Shown here: positions 14,702-23,032 of the stretch, piece after piece
Layout: each line of letters opens with the position of its first letter
Position numbering within the stretch: position 1 is the stretch's first letter
Assembly (NCBI GenBank): GCA_023144675.1
Contig: JAGLFE010000089.1
Span: 1 to 25,221 of the forward strand
Length of the DNA stretch: 25,221 nucleotides
Origin: Thiomargarita sp.
Lineage (GTDB): Bacteria > Pseudomonadota > Gammaproteobacteria > Beggiatoales > Beggiatoaceae
Direction: 5' to 3'
Program-made: the position numbers and the translations under genes
Notes under the pieces: generated by a model
The model's database searches: none
What the model was told of the DNA's origin: nothing
The model's input: only the letters and a program-made list of their open reading frames with translations

Positions 14702-17473
14702 TCAAGTATCATCATTTTCTTGCAATTTTGCCTGAGCGGCAGCTAAACGTGCGATAGGTACGCGTGGTGCGGAACAAGAAACATAATTTAAATCAAGTTC
14801 ATGACAGAATTTAATTGAACTTGGATGTCCGCCCTGTTCACCACAAATCCCTATTTTCAAACCAGGATGACTTTTACGTCCCCACTCAACAGTCATTTTC
14901 ATCAACTGTCCAACCCCTTTGGTATCTAATACTTCAAATGGATTGTCTTGTAAAATACCTGAATCGTTATATAAAGGTAAGAATTTATTTTCTGCATCTT
15001 CCCTTGAGAAAGAAAATGCTGCTTGGGATAAATCGTTAGTACCAAATGAGAAGAATTCTACCACTTCAGCTAAATGTTCAGCACGCATACAAGCACGTAC
15101 TACTTCAATCATAGTACCAAACTTGAAATTTAGTTTAATACCATAATGGCTTTCCACTTCTTTTTGGGTCTTATCCACAATCTTCTTTACATATTTTAAT
15201 TCCTCAGCGGTGGCAACTTGGGGAACCATCATTTCTGGCTGAATTTCAATACCTTGTTTAGCACATTCAGCAACCGCTTCTAAAATAGCTCGTATTTGCA
15301 TGGTGTAAATTTCAGGATAGCTAATGCCTAAACGTACTCCACGATGACCCAACATTGGATTTACTTCATAAAGTTCACGAACCTTTTTTAGCATTAATTC
15401 TTTTTTAGCAATTAATTCATTAACCATTTGCTCACCCATTTCGTTAAATGGTGCAGGCAATAAACTTGGTACATCTTGCGGATTAGGGTTAGTAAAACGC
15501 ATGGAACTCAATAAATTAGCCACACCATTGACGGTTCCAGATAATTGACGTAAACTTGCCAATTCATCAATTAATTGCATTTCTGATGGCAAAAATTCAT
15601 GTAAAGGTGGATCAAGTAAACGCACGGTTACTGGACGAGGTGCTAAAGTTTTAAATAAGGAAATAAAGTCATCACGTTGAATCGGCAATAATGTATCTAA
15701 AGCTACTTCACGGGCTTCTTTGGTATTCGCCAAAATCATGTCAACAACAATAGGCAAACGATCAACATCATTAAACATTCGTTCGGTACGACATAAACCA
15801 ATTCCCATTGCACCGTATTCGACTGCTTTTTCAGCCGCTTCAGGCGTATCAGCATTAGCCATTACTTGTAATCGCGCTTCCTTATCAGCCCAAGATAATA
15901 ATATTTTGAGTTCTTCTGAAAATTCAGGTTCTAAAGTTGGAATTTCGCCAAGATAAACATCACCAGTGCTACCATTAATGGTAATCACATCGCCTTCATT
16001 AATAATATGTTCACCTACAGAAGCTTGTCGAGCTTTGACATCAACGCTGATTCCTTCAGCACCAGCTACACAAGCTTTACCCATACCTCTTGCTACTACT
16101 GCCGCATGAGAAGTTTTACCACCGCGACTGGTTAAAATTCCTTTTGATTTAAAAAATCCATGAATATCTTCAGGTTTAGTTTCTTCCCTAACTAAAATGA
16201 TATTTTCACCAGCTGTGCCTAATAATTCTGCCCGATCCGCATCAAATATACATTTACCACAAGCTGCTCCAGGAGAAGCTGCCAAACCTCTTACTAAGGA
16301 TTCAGCCTTAGCATTTGGGTCTAAACGAGGATGTAATAATTGCTCTAAAGAATCTGGGACAATTCGACATAAAGCTTGTTTTTTATCAATTAAGCCTTCA
16401 TTAACCATTTCTACTGAAGTACGTACCATGGCAGCGGCATTCATTTTACCATTTCGAGTTTGTAAACAGTATAAAATTCCCTTTTCAATAGTATATTCGT
16501 AGTCTTGAACTTCTTTGTAATGATTTTCTAACTTGTTACGCAATTCAACTAGTTGCTTGTACAAGTCAGGCATTTCAGTTTCCATTTCCTGAATTGCTTT
16601 AGGTGTCCTAATACCAGCAACTACGTCTTCACCCTGTGCATTAACCAGGTATTCCCCATACATTTCATTTTCACCAGTACCAGCATTGCGACTAAATCCA
16701 ACACCAGTAGCACAATCGTTACCCATATTACCAAAAACCATGGTTACAATATTAACTGCAGTCCCATCTGCCATATCTTTGGTAATTTTAAATTCACGCC
16801 GATAATCAATTGCTCGTTTACCTGACCATGAGTTGAAAACAGCTTTAATAGCAATTTCTAACTGTTCATAAACATCTTCAGGAAAGGGTTTGCCAGTTTG
16901 TTCTTTAACAACTATAAGGAATAATTCGCTAATTTCTTTTAGTTCATCAACGCCTAAATCTACATCTTCTTTAACATTTGCTTGTTTTTTTACTGCATCG
17001 AAATGTTCATCAAAATGTTCGTCAGAAATATTTAAAGCAACTTTACCAAATAATTGGATAAAACGACGATAAGCATCATAACAAAAACGTTCATCATTGG
17101 TAGCTTTAACCAATCCTGGAAGCGTTTCACTATTTAAACCTAAGTTCAAAATAGTGTCCATCATTCCTGGCATCGACATAGCAGAACCAGAACGTACTGA
17201 AACTAGCAATGGATTATCAGGACTACCAAAATTTTTCTGCGTAGCTTGTTCAATCGCTTGAATATTTTGTTTTACTTCATTCATTACCCCAGTCGTTAGT
17301 TTACGATCTGAATCACTAAGGTAATTTAAACAGGCTTCAGTTGTAATTACAAAGCCGGGGGGAACATTTAAACCAATTTGGGTCATTTCGCATAAGTTTG
17401 CGCCTTTTCCTCCTAATAAATGTTTATTTTTTCCATCACCATCGTTATACAAATAGACATATTGTTTTGCCAT
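14702..17473 (-). CDS. ppdK: Pyruvate, phosphate dikinase
   Basis: A 923-residue enzyme interconverting pyruvate, ATP and phosphate with PEP, AMP and pyrophosphate. The N-terminal ATP-grasp region shows LLGGKGANLCEM (19-30) and VSVRSGSAMSMPGMMDT (91-107). The swivelling phosphohistidine domain has SRGGKTSHAAVVARGMG with catalytic His456. The C-terminal PEP/pyruvate barrel has FGTNDLSQ, GICGEQGGHPSS and the acid/base Cys900 in YVSCSAPRVP. The length is somewhat above the common 870-900; the surplus seems to lie near residues 640-695, before NPMLGHRGVRLG. DEHF is tandemly repeated at 151-158. AGGAGC five bases before the ATG is a strong ribosome-binding site. A near-perfect 37-base palindrome lies 38 bases upstream. 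PPDK allows gluconeogenic PEP formation or a pyrophosphate-based glycolysis. Confidence 0.97.
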   Translation of the reverse strand: MAKQYVYLYNDGDGKNKHLLGGKGANLCEMTQIGLNVPPGFVITTEACLNYLSDSDRKLTTGVMNEVKQNIQAIEQATQKNFGSPDNPLLVSVRSGSAMSMPGMMDTILNLGLNSETLPGLVKATNDERFCYDAYRRFIQLFGKVALNISDEHFDEHFDAVKKQANVKEDVDLGVDELKEISELFLIVVKEQTGKPFPEDVYEQLEIAIKAVFNSWSGKRAIDYRREFKITKDMADGTAVNIVTMVFGNMGNDCATGVGFSRNAGTGENEMYGEYLVNAQGEDVVAGIRTPKAIQEMETEMPDLYKQLVELRNKLENHYKEVQDYEYTIEKGILYCLQTRNGKMNAAAMVRTSVEMVNEGLIDKKQALCRIVPDSLEQLLHPRLDPNAKAESLVRGLAASPGAACGKCIFDADRAELLGTAGENIILVREETKPEDIHGFFKSKGILTSRGGKTSHAAVVARGMGKACVAGAEGISVDVKARQASVGEHIINEGDVITINGSTGDVYLGEIPTLEPEFSEELKILLSWADKEARLQVMANADTPEAAEKAVEYGAMGIGLCRTERMFNDVDRLPIVVDMILANTKEAREVALDTLLPIQRDDFISLFKTLAPRPVTVRLLDPPLHEFLPSEMQLIDELASLRQLSGTVNGVANLLSSMRFTNPNPQDVPSLLPAPFNEMGEQMVNELIAKKELMLKKVRELYEVNPMLGHRGVRLGISYPEIYTMQIRAILEAVAECAKQGIEIQPEMMVPQVATAEELKYVKKIVDKTQKEVESHYGIKLNFKFGTMIEVVRACMRAEHLAEVVEFFSFGTNDLSQAAFSFSREDAENKFLPLYNDSGILQDNPFEVLDTKGVGQLMKMTVEWGRKSHPGLKIGICGEQGGHPSSIKFCHELDLNYVSCSAPRVPIARLAAAQAKLQENDDT

Positions 17474-17510
17474 TAATTGCTCCTGAAATATAAATTAGTA
17501 TTTATAAATT

Positions 17511-17547
17511 AATATCGTTACTAATTTTAAAAATTAGCAACGGTATT
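17511..17547. promoter_or_regulatory. 37-base palindrome in the ppdK leader
   Basis: Arms AATATCGTTACTAATTTT (17511-17528) and AAAATTAGCAACGGTATT (17530-17547) pair 16 of 18 with one central base. It lies 38 bases upstream of the ppdK ATG and about 200 bases past the gspD stop. No T run follows on the minus strand, so an operator or leader hairpin for ppdK is more likely than a gspD terminator. Confidence 0.55.
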
Positions 17548-17745
17548 ATAGAAAAATAATAAACTTTAAAGTTAATCCCTAATTTCAAGAAATAAATTAT
17601 TTTTATTGCTTTTAATTCTTAAATGAGAAAAAATTAAGGGATAATATACTTTCTACTAAAGAGATAGTTATAACATGGTCAAATTTCAATATTTTATGAC
17701 ATTCTTATTAGTAAGGCATGATAAGTAGTAGGTTATATTTCGATT

Positions 17746-19734
17746 TTATTTATATAATTCTGGTTCGATTTCTCTTATTGATAAATGTTGTTCGCCTGGT
17801 AAAATAGTTAAAAAGCTATCTAAATCAGGTAAAACTGGTATTTCTGAATCAGACATTAAAGCTAAACCACGTGCTTGCTGTTCCAATTGTTGAATGCGCA
17901 TATTACTATATTTACGATGGCTAAGAATATTTTCATCCGAACTATTTCGCATAATAACTGGATGCAAAAACACTACTAAATTGCGCTTCACCTTTTTAGT
18001 ACTTTGGGAACGAAATAAATAGCCTAAAATAGGTATATCACCTAATATAGGTATTTTTTGCGTTGTTTGTTGCAAATCTTCATCTATTAAACCTCCTAAT
18101 ACTACCATACTGTTATTTTCAACGATGACCGTGGTTTTAATAGTCCGCTTATTGGTTATTATGCCGCTGGTTGCCAAACTACTACGACTAATACTAGATA
18201 CTTCCTGCTCAATTTCTAATTTAACCGAATTGCCTTCATTAATCTGAGGTTTAACTTTCAATTTAATCCCCACATCCTCACGTTGAATAGTTTGAAAGGG
18301 ATTGCCAATACTGCCGCCAACAGTTCCAGTATTAGTATATTGTCCTGTTACTAATGGTATATTTTGCCCAACAACAATTTCTGCTTCTTGATTATCTAAA
18401 GTTAATAATGAAGGCGTAGATAATACATTAGTATTCGTATCTGAAGTTAAAGCATTAAGTAATGCTCCAAAGTTAAAAATTTGCTTGCCTAATTGAGCCA
18501 AACCCAAGAAACCACCAGCTCCAACATTGGGTAAATTAATATTACCACCTTGATTGGCTTGATAAGCAGCCGAACCAATATCAAGCATTCTCGTTCCAGT
18601 ATTGTCAAAATTACTAAATCCCACTGGCGTATTACCTGAACCATAAAATAACCATTGCACACCTAATTCTTTCGCCACATCAGTTGAAATTTCCGCAATA
18701 ATCGCTTCGACTAGTACTTGCGCTCGTCTAATATCTAGTTTACGTACCACTTCTTGCAAATTTTTTTGAATTTTAGGAATTGCAGTAATAACTAAACTAT
18801 TGGTTGCTTCATCGGCTTGAATATTGGTTTTTACCCGATCATAAGTTTTTTCGTGTGCTTTTACTATTTTGGTGTTATCCAAACTATCACTAATTCCTTT
18901 GAGAACATTGACTAAATCTTTGGCTTGAGCATAACGTAAGTAAATTACTTGAGTATCGCCTGCCATTTCCAACGGCGTATCCAAGTGAGTAATTAAAGTG
19001 CGTAAACGTAATCTACTGGTTCGATCTCCGCTAATTAATACGCTATTTGTGCGATCATCAGCAATAATTGTTGGAGTGTTATTTTTGGCTTTAGCATTTT
19101 TATGTTTTTTTTGCTCTAAACTGGTAAAAGTACGCACAATTTCAGAAGCGGTAGCGTGTTCCAACACAATAATTTCAACTTCCTCATCCCTAGACTTTTT
19201 ATCAATTCGTTGAATTATTTTTAATAAACGTCGAACATTACTTGCATGGTCAGAAATAATCAAAGAATTATTATCCCCATAGGCAACTAAATGCCCTTGT
19301 TGACGAATAAGCGGTCTTAATATGGGAATTAATCGGGCGGCTGAAATATGCTTTACTTGAATGACTTGTGTAACAAGCAAATCTCCAGCAATATTGTTAG
19401 TAGATGATAAAACGGGACTATTTTGAGTTTTAGCCTGATTTTCAGGAATAATTTTAACAATATCACCAGCCCCAATAGCGGTAAAACCATGCACACTTAG
19501 AATAGATAAAAAAGCATCATAAGTTTGGTCAGCATTCATCGCTTTATCAGAAAAAATGGTTATTTTACCCTTTACTCTTGGATCAACAATAAAAGTGCGT
19601 CCTGTTACTTGAGAAATAATTTTGATTAAATCATTAATATCAGTATCTTGAAAATTAAGCGTTACTTCATTAGCAATAGCAGTTGAGATAAAGAGTAATA
19701 AATATAAGCAAGAATTGAATATATATTTAAACAT
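17746..19734 (-). CDS. gspD: Type II secretion system secretin GspD
   Basis: A 662-residue outer-membrane secretin subunit. The first 21 residues are a signal peptide (LYLLLFISTAIA, cleavage before NEV). N0 follows (about 22-90: LNFQDTDINDLIKIISQVTG), then N1 (about 122-185), N2 (about 190-255) and N3 (about 262-345: VIYLRYAQAKDLVNVLKG, TNSLVITA). The secretin core runs about 350-590 (VLVEAIIAEI, GVQWLF, VLSTPSLLTLDNQEAEIVVGQNIPLVTG, VGIKLKVKPQI, VVLGGLIDED, ILGDIPILGYLF). The C-terminal tail resembles a pilotin-binding S-domain. It forms the outer-membrane channel of the type II machine. No gspC or gspE-M genes adjoin it: metG is upstream and ppdK downstream. A 13-base palindrome is about 20 bases before the start. 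Confidence 0.95.
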   Translation of the reverse strand: MFKYIFNSCLYLLLFISTAIANEVTLNFQDTDINDLIKIISQVTGRTFIVDPRVKGKITIFSDKAMNADQTYDAFLSILSVHGFTAIGAGDIVKIIPENQAKTQNSPVLSSTNNIAGDLLVTQVIQVKHISAARLIPILRPLIRQQGHLVAYGDNNSLIISDHASNVRRLLKIIQRIDKKSRDEEVEIIVLEHATASEIVRTFTSLEQKKHKNAKAKNNTPTIIADDRTNSVLISGDRTSRLRLRTLITHLDTPLEMAGDTQVIYLRYAQAKDLVNVLKGISDSLDNTKIVKAHEKTYDRVKTNIQADEATNSLVITAIPKIQKNLQEVVRKLDIRRAQVLVEAIIAEISTDVAKELGVQWLFYGSGNTPVGFSNFDNTGTRMLDIGSAAYQANQGGNINLPNVGAGGFLGLAQLGKQIFNFGALLNALTSDTNTNVLSTPSLLTLDNQEAEIVVGQNIPLVTGQYTNTGTVGGSIGNPFQTIQREDVGIKLKVKPQINEGNSVKLEIEQEVSSISRSSLATSGIITNKRTIKTTVIVENNSMVVLGGLIDEDLQQTTQKIPILGDIPILGYLFRSQSTKKVKRNLVVFLHPVIMRNSSDENILSHRKYSNMRIQQLEQQARGLALMSDSEIPVLPDLDSFLTILPGEQHLSIREIEPELYK

Positions 19735-19753
19735 GGGCGGTTAAGATTAAGTT

Positions 19754-19766
19754 GTATGTTACATAC
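19754..19766. promoter_or_regulatory. Small palindrome just upstream of gspD
   Basis: GTATGTTACATAC is a perfect 6-bp inverted repeat around one base, 20 bases before the gspD ATG. Its position would suit an operator. It is short enough to occur by chance. Confidence 0.25.
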
Positions 19767-19796
19767 TTAGAAATGGTGAAGGGAAATTTCAGCTTA

Positions 19797-19833
19797 GGCA
19801 ACTCCTAAAAATATTAATATTTTGGGAATTGCA
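19797..19833. terminator. Long imperfect hairpin between metG and gspD
   Basis: GGCAACTCCTAAAAATATT pairs with AATATTTTGGGAATTGC with only a few mismatches and almost no loop. It lies about 46 bases past the metG stop. It may terminate metG transcription or protect its 3' end; no T run is obvious. Confidence 0.4.
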
Positions 19834-19835
19834 TT

Positions 19836-19858
19836 ATTTCCCTGTTCAACAAGGAAAT
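19836..19858 (-). terminator. Hairpin directly after metG
   Basis: ATTTCCCTGT (19836-19845) and ACAAGGAAAT (19849-19858) pair 9 of 10 around a 3-base loop, 20 bases past the metG stop. In metG's direction it is preceded by an A-rich run and followed by a mixed sequence, so terminator strength is uncertain. Confidence 0.45.
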
Positions 19859-19878
19859 AGTTTTTAAAACATAGACAA

Positions 19879-21888
19879 TTACTTAACACGCATCCCTGGT
19901 TGCGCACCAGTATCAGGACTTAATATAAATAAATCTTTTTTACCTGGTCCAGCGGCTAAAACCATTCCTTCTGAAAGCCCAAACCGCATTTTACGTGGAG
20001 CTAAATTAGCCACCATCACCGTTAAACGATTAACCAATTGTTCAGGCTCATACGCATCTTTTATACCTGCAAATACATTACGAGGCTTCTCTTCACCAAT
20101 ATCTAAAGTTAAACAAAGTAACTTCTGCGCACCTTCAACATATTCCGCCTTTATAATCCTTGCAATTCGCAAATCTACTTTAGCAAAATCGTCATAACTA
20201 ATGATTTCTTTTATTGAGTCCGCTGACTTCGATGGCGTATTGGCGGTTAAACTTTCTGTGGAATCAGCAATCATAGCCGCAACTTGTTTTGCTTCTACTC
20301 GTTTCATTAATGGTTTAAATTGCTGAATAGTATGATTTAATAATGGTTTTGGTTGCCAAATAAGAGTAGTTTGTAAAAATTTTTCCACTTGTTTAGTCAT
20401 TACAGGCAAAATAGGACTTAAATAAGCCATTAATATTTGAAATAAATTAAGTCCTTGTGTACAAACCGCTTGTAGTTCTTGCTCTTGACCATCTTGTTTA
20501 GCTATTACCCAGGGTTTATGTTCATCGATGTATTGATTAGCTTGATCAGCTAATGACATAATTTCCCGAACCGTTTTATTATACTCCCTTTGTTCATACA
20601 TAGTTGCAATGGTTACACCTGCGTTTATAAATTGCTGATATAATTCCTGATTTGGCAAATTATCCGCAAGTTTTCCATTAAAGCGTTTACTAATAAATCC
20701 AGCACAACGACTAGCAATGTTGACAACTTTACCTACCAAATCACTATTTACTCGTTGACAAAAATCCTCCAAATTAAGGTCAACATCTTCAACCCCTTGA
20801 TTCAATTTAGCTGCAAAATAATATCGCAAATATTCGGGATTCAAATGGTTCAAATAAGTTCTCGCATTAATAAAAGTTCCCCGCGATTTTGACATTTTTT
20901 TACCATCAACGGTTAAAAAACCATGAACAAATACACTGGTTGGTTTCCTGAAACCGCTTCCAGTCAGCATTGCTGGCCAAAATAGGCTATGAAAATAGAC
21001 AATATCTTTGCCAATAAAATGATATAATTCTGTTTTACTATTCGCTTGCCAAAATTCATCAAAATTAAGATTTTTACGTTCACATAAATTTTTAAAACTA
21101 GCTATATATCCAATGGGAGCGTCTAACCAAACATAAAAATATTTATCCTTTTCACCTGGGATTTCAAAGCCAAAATAAGGAGCATCACGAGAAATATCCC
21201 AAGATTGTAAACCTGCTTCAAACCATTCATTTAATTTATGTTTTATACTATTTTGTACGGTGCCACTATTTATCCAATCCTTTAGCATAGATTCAAAATT
21301 AGATAAATTAATAAATAAATGTTCAGACTCTTTTTCAATCGGTTTTGCACCAGAAATAGCTGAAGTTGGATTTTTTAATTCGGTTGGATTATAGGTTTTA
21401 CCACAAACTTCGCAACTATCACCATATTGGTCTTTTGCACTACATTTAGGGCATTCACCGCGAATAAATCGGTCTGGTAAAAACATCTTTTCAACTGGAT
21501 CATAAAATTGGCTAATTGTCCGCCGTTCAATATGTCCACCTTCAGTCAACCGCTGATAAATAAGTTGGGAAAAATATTTATTCTCATCACTGTGGGTTGA
21601 GTAATAATTATCAAATTCGATGGCAAAATCAGCAAAATCAGCTTGATGTTCAACATTAAACTTAGCCACTAACTGTTCAGGTTCAATACCCTCTTTTTGC
21701 GCTCTAAGCATAATAGGTGTGCCATGCGCATCGTCCGCACAAACGTAATAACATTCATGCCCACGCAATTTTTGAAATCGTACCCAAATATCAGTTTGAA
21801 TATATTCAACTAAATGTCCAATATGAATAGAACCATTTGCATAGGGCAAGGCACTGGTAACTAAGATTTTTCTTGTAGAATTTTCCAT
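19879..21888 (-). CDS. metG: Methionyl-tRNA synthetase
   Basis: A 669-residue class I synthetase that charges tRNA-Met, including the initiator. The N-terminal motif KILVTSALPYANGSIHIGH holds the HIGH signature (22-25). The connective-peptide zinc site is Cys146, Cys149, Cys159 and Cys162 (CPKC...CEVC). KMSKS is at 331-335. A C-terminal tRNA-binding OB-fold (about 565-669: DDFAKVDLRIARI, VFAGIKDAYEPEQLV, MVANLAPRKMRFGLSEGM) makes it the long dimeric form like E. coli's 677-residue enzyme. I start at ATG 21888; an in-frame TTG at 21918 would add ten residues outside the family's usual beginning. It follows the Uma2-like gene and is the last of a run ppiD-def-Uma2-metG ending in hairpins. Confidence 0.97.
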   Translation of the reverse strand: MENSTRKILVTSALPYANGSIHIGHLVEYIQTDIWVRFQKLRGHECYYVCADDAHGTPIMLRAQKEGIEPEQLVAKFNVEHQADFADFAIEFDNYYSTHSDENKYFSQLIYQRLTEGGHIERRTISQFYDPVEKMFLPDRFIRGECPKCSAKDQYGDSCEVCGKTYNPTELKNPTSAISGAKPIEKESEHLFINLSNFESMLKDWINSGTVQNSIKHKLNEWFEAGLQSWDISRDAPYFGFEIPGEKDKYFYVWLDAPIGYIASFKNLCERKNLNFDEFWQANSKTELYHFIGKDIVYFHSLFWPAMLTGSGFRKPTSVFVHGFLTVDGKKMSKSRGTFINARTYLNHLNPEYLRYYFAAKLNQGVEDVDLNLEDFCQRVNSDLVGKVVNIASRCAGFISKRFNGKLADNLPNQELYQQFINAGVTIATMYEQREYNKTVREIMSLADQANQYIDEHKPWVIAKQDGQEQELQAVCTQGLNLFQILMAYLSPILPVMTKQVEKFLQTTLIWQPKPLLNHTIQQFKPLMKRVEAKQVAAMIADSTESLTANTPSKSADSIKEIISYDDFAKVDLRIARIIKAEYVEGAQKLLCLTLDIGEEKPRNVFAGIKDAYEPEQLVNRLTVMVANLAPRKMRFGLSEGMVLAAGPGKKDLFILSPDTGAQPGMRVK

Positions 21889-21941
21889 GATAAATAATGT
21901 AAAAAAATTGTTTAACAATTATTAAGACGGGATAACAACGC

Positions 21942-22418
21942 TTATAATTCAACTTTTGAAGGGAATTTTGTGGCTAAATTTGAGTATTCTAAACAACCAT
22001 GTTTATTATAAAATTTAACATTACCAGTTTCATCGCAAAGCCAAAATTCTTCAGCCCCAGCTTCAAAATATAAATGCTTTTTTTCATTCATTTCTAACAT
22101 AGAATTACTTAAAAACATAACTTCGATACAAATTTCTGGTGCGATTGAACAAGCAACTTCTGTTTTAATTTGTTTAAATCTATTTTTAGAAACCCAAATA
22201 ACATCAGCTACTTTAATACCTTTGGCTGTTAAAATAGCACATTCGGGAAAAGTTTTTCCATTAGTTAAAATAGAACGTAGTAGATATTCAATTTCTCCTT
22301 GAAAAGCAGCATGATAAACCTTTGTTGGAGACATAAGAATATTTCCATACTCATTCAATTCTATCTTGAAAGGTAAATTTTTTAAGTTGGGATTATCACA
22401 TACTTCCTGCCAATTCAT
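21942..22418 (-). CDS. Uma2 family (DUF820) putative restriction-endonuclease-fold protein
   Basis: A 158-residue protein with the Uma2/DUF820 pattern: KVADVIWVS with Asp72, EICIEV with Glu99, then a lysine in NEKKHLYFEAGAEEFWLCD (Lys113 or Lys114). Together these match a PD-(D/E)xK nuclease core. The family is abundant in cyanobacteria and large sulfur bacteria, usually as many dispersed paralogues; its biological role is unknown. The usual VxSPSNS reads VMFLSNS here, a mild divergence. It is slightly shorter than typical members (about 180-200). It starts 24 bases after the def stop, within the minus-strand run between def and metG, so it is an accessory gene lodged between housekeeping genes. 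Confidence 0.87.
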   Translation of the reverse strand: MNWQEVCDNPNLKNLPFKIELNEYGNILMSPTKVYHAAFQGEIEYLLRSILTNGKTFPECAILTAKGIKVADVIWVSKNRFKQIKTEVACSIAPEICIEVMFLSNSMLEMNEKKHLYFEAGAEEFWLCDETGNVKFYNKHGCLEYSNLATKFPSKVEL

Positions 22419-22442
22419 AAGCCTAATTTAGAATTGATTAAT

Positions 22443-22979
22443 CTAAAATTTAATACAACGTTTAATAAATTCTTTTTCTGTAATAATATCTTTGGTAGTT
22501 TCTAAACGATCAAGGAAAGAAATACCATGTAAATGGTCATATTCATGCTGAAAAATGCGTGCGACAAAATCTTCTAATACCTGTTGTCTTGGCTGTATAT
22601 CTCTAGTGAAATATCCAATTTTAATTCGTTTATATCTAGGTACAAAACCGCGAATACCAGGAACACTTAAACAGCCTTCCCAATTTTTCTCTATTTCATC
22701 GGAATGTTCTATTACTTTTGGATTAATAATGGCAATTGGATCCATGTAAGGAGCAGAAGGATAGCGCATATTGGGACAGGAAGCCATAATAAAAATTTGT
22801 AAAGATTCATAAATTTGCGGAGCTGCCATACCAACACCATTTGCATCTTTGATAGTTGCTAACATATCATCAATTAATTGTTGCGTTGAAGCTAATTTAA
22901 TTGTTTCTTGATTCAATGTAACAGCTTTTGATCTAAGTACTTCATGTCCTAATTGTGCTATTTGACGAATAATAGGCAT
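22443..22979 (-). CDS. def: Peptide deformylase
   Basis: A 178-residue metalloenzyme removing the formyl group from the initiator methionine of new proteins. All three family motifs are present: GVGMAAPQ (48-55), EGCLSVPG (101-108) with metal ligand Cys103, and QHEYDHLHG (144-152) with ligands His145 and His149 and catalytic Glu146. The length fits a type I/II bacterial deformylase. The usual partner fmt is not adjacent. Instead def follows ppiD by 53 bases and precedes the Uma2-like gene and metG, which puts two methionine-initiation functions close together. No clear Shine-Dalgarno precedes the ATG. Confidence 0.96.
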   Translation of the reverse strand: MPIIRQIAQLGHEVLRSKAVTLNQETIKLASTQQLIDDMLATIKDANGVGMAAPQIYESLQIFIMASCPNMRYPSAPYMDPIAIINPKVIEHSDEIEKNWEGCLSVPGIRGFVPRYKRIKIGYFTRDIQPRQQVLEDFVARIFQHEYDHLHGISFLDRLETTKDIITEKEFIKRCIKF

Positions 22980-23032
22980 TTTTAAGAAAATAATTGTAAA
23001 GAGTCCAAAAAAATTGAACCCATTAAATGAAG

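Noticed and set aside
21889..21918. Upstream in-frame TTG start for metG adding ten residues
   Set aside because: The added residues are outside the usual family N-terminus and no ribosome-binding site precedes the TTG. ATG 21888 gives the normal KILVTSALPYANG beginning.
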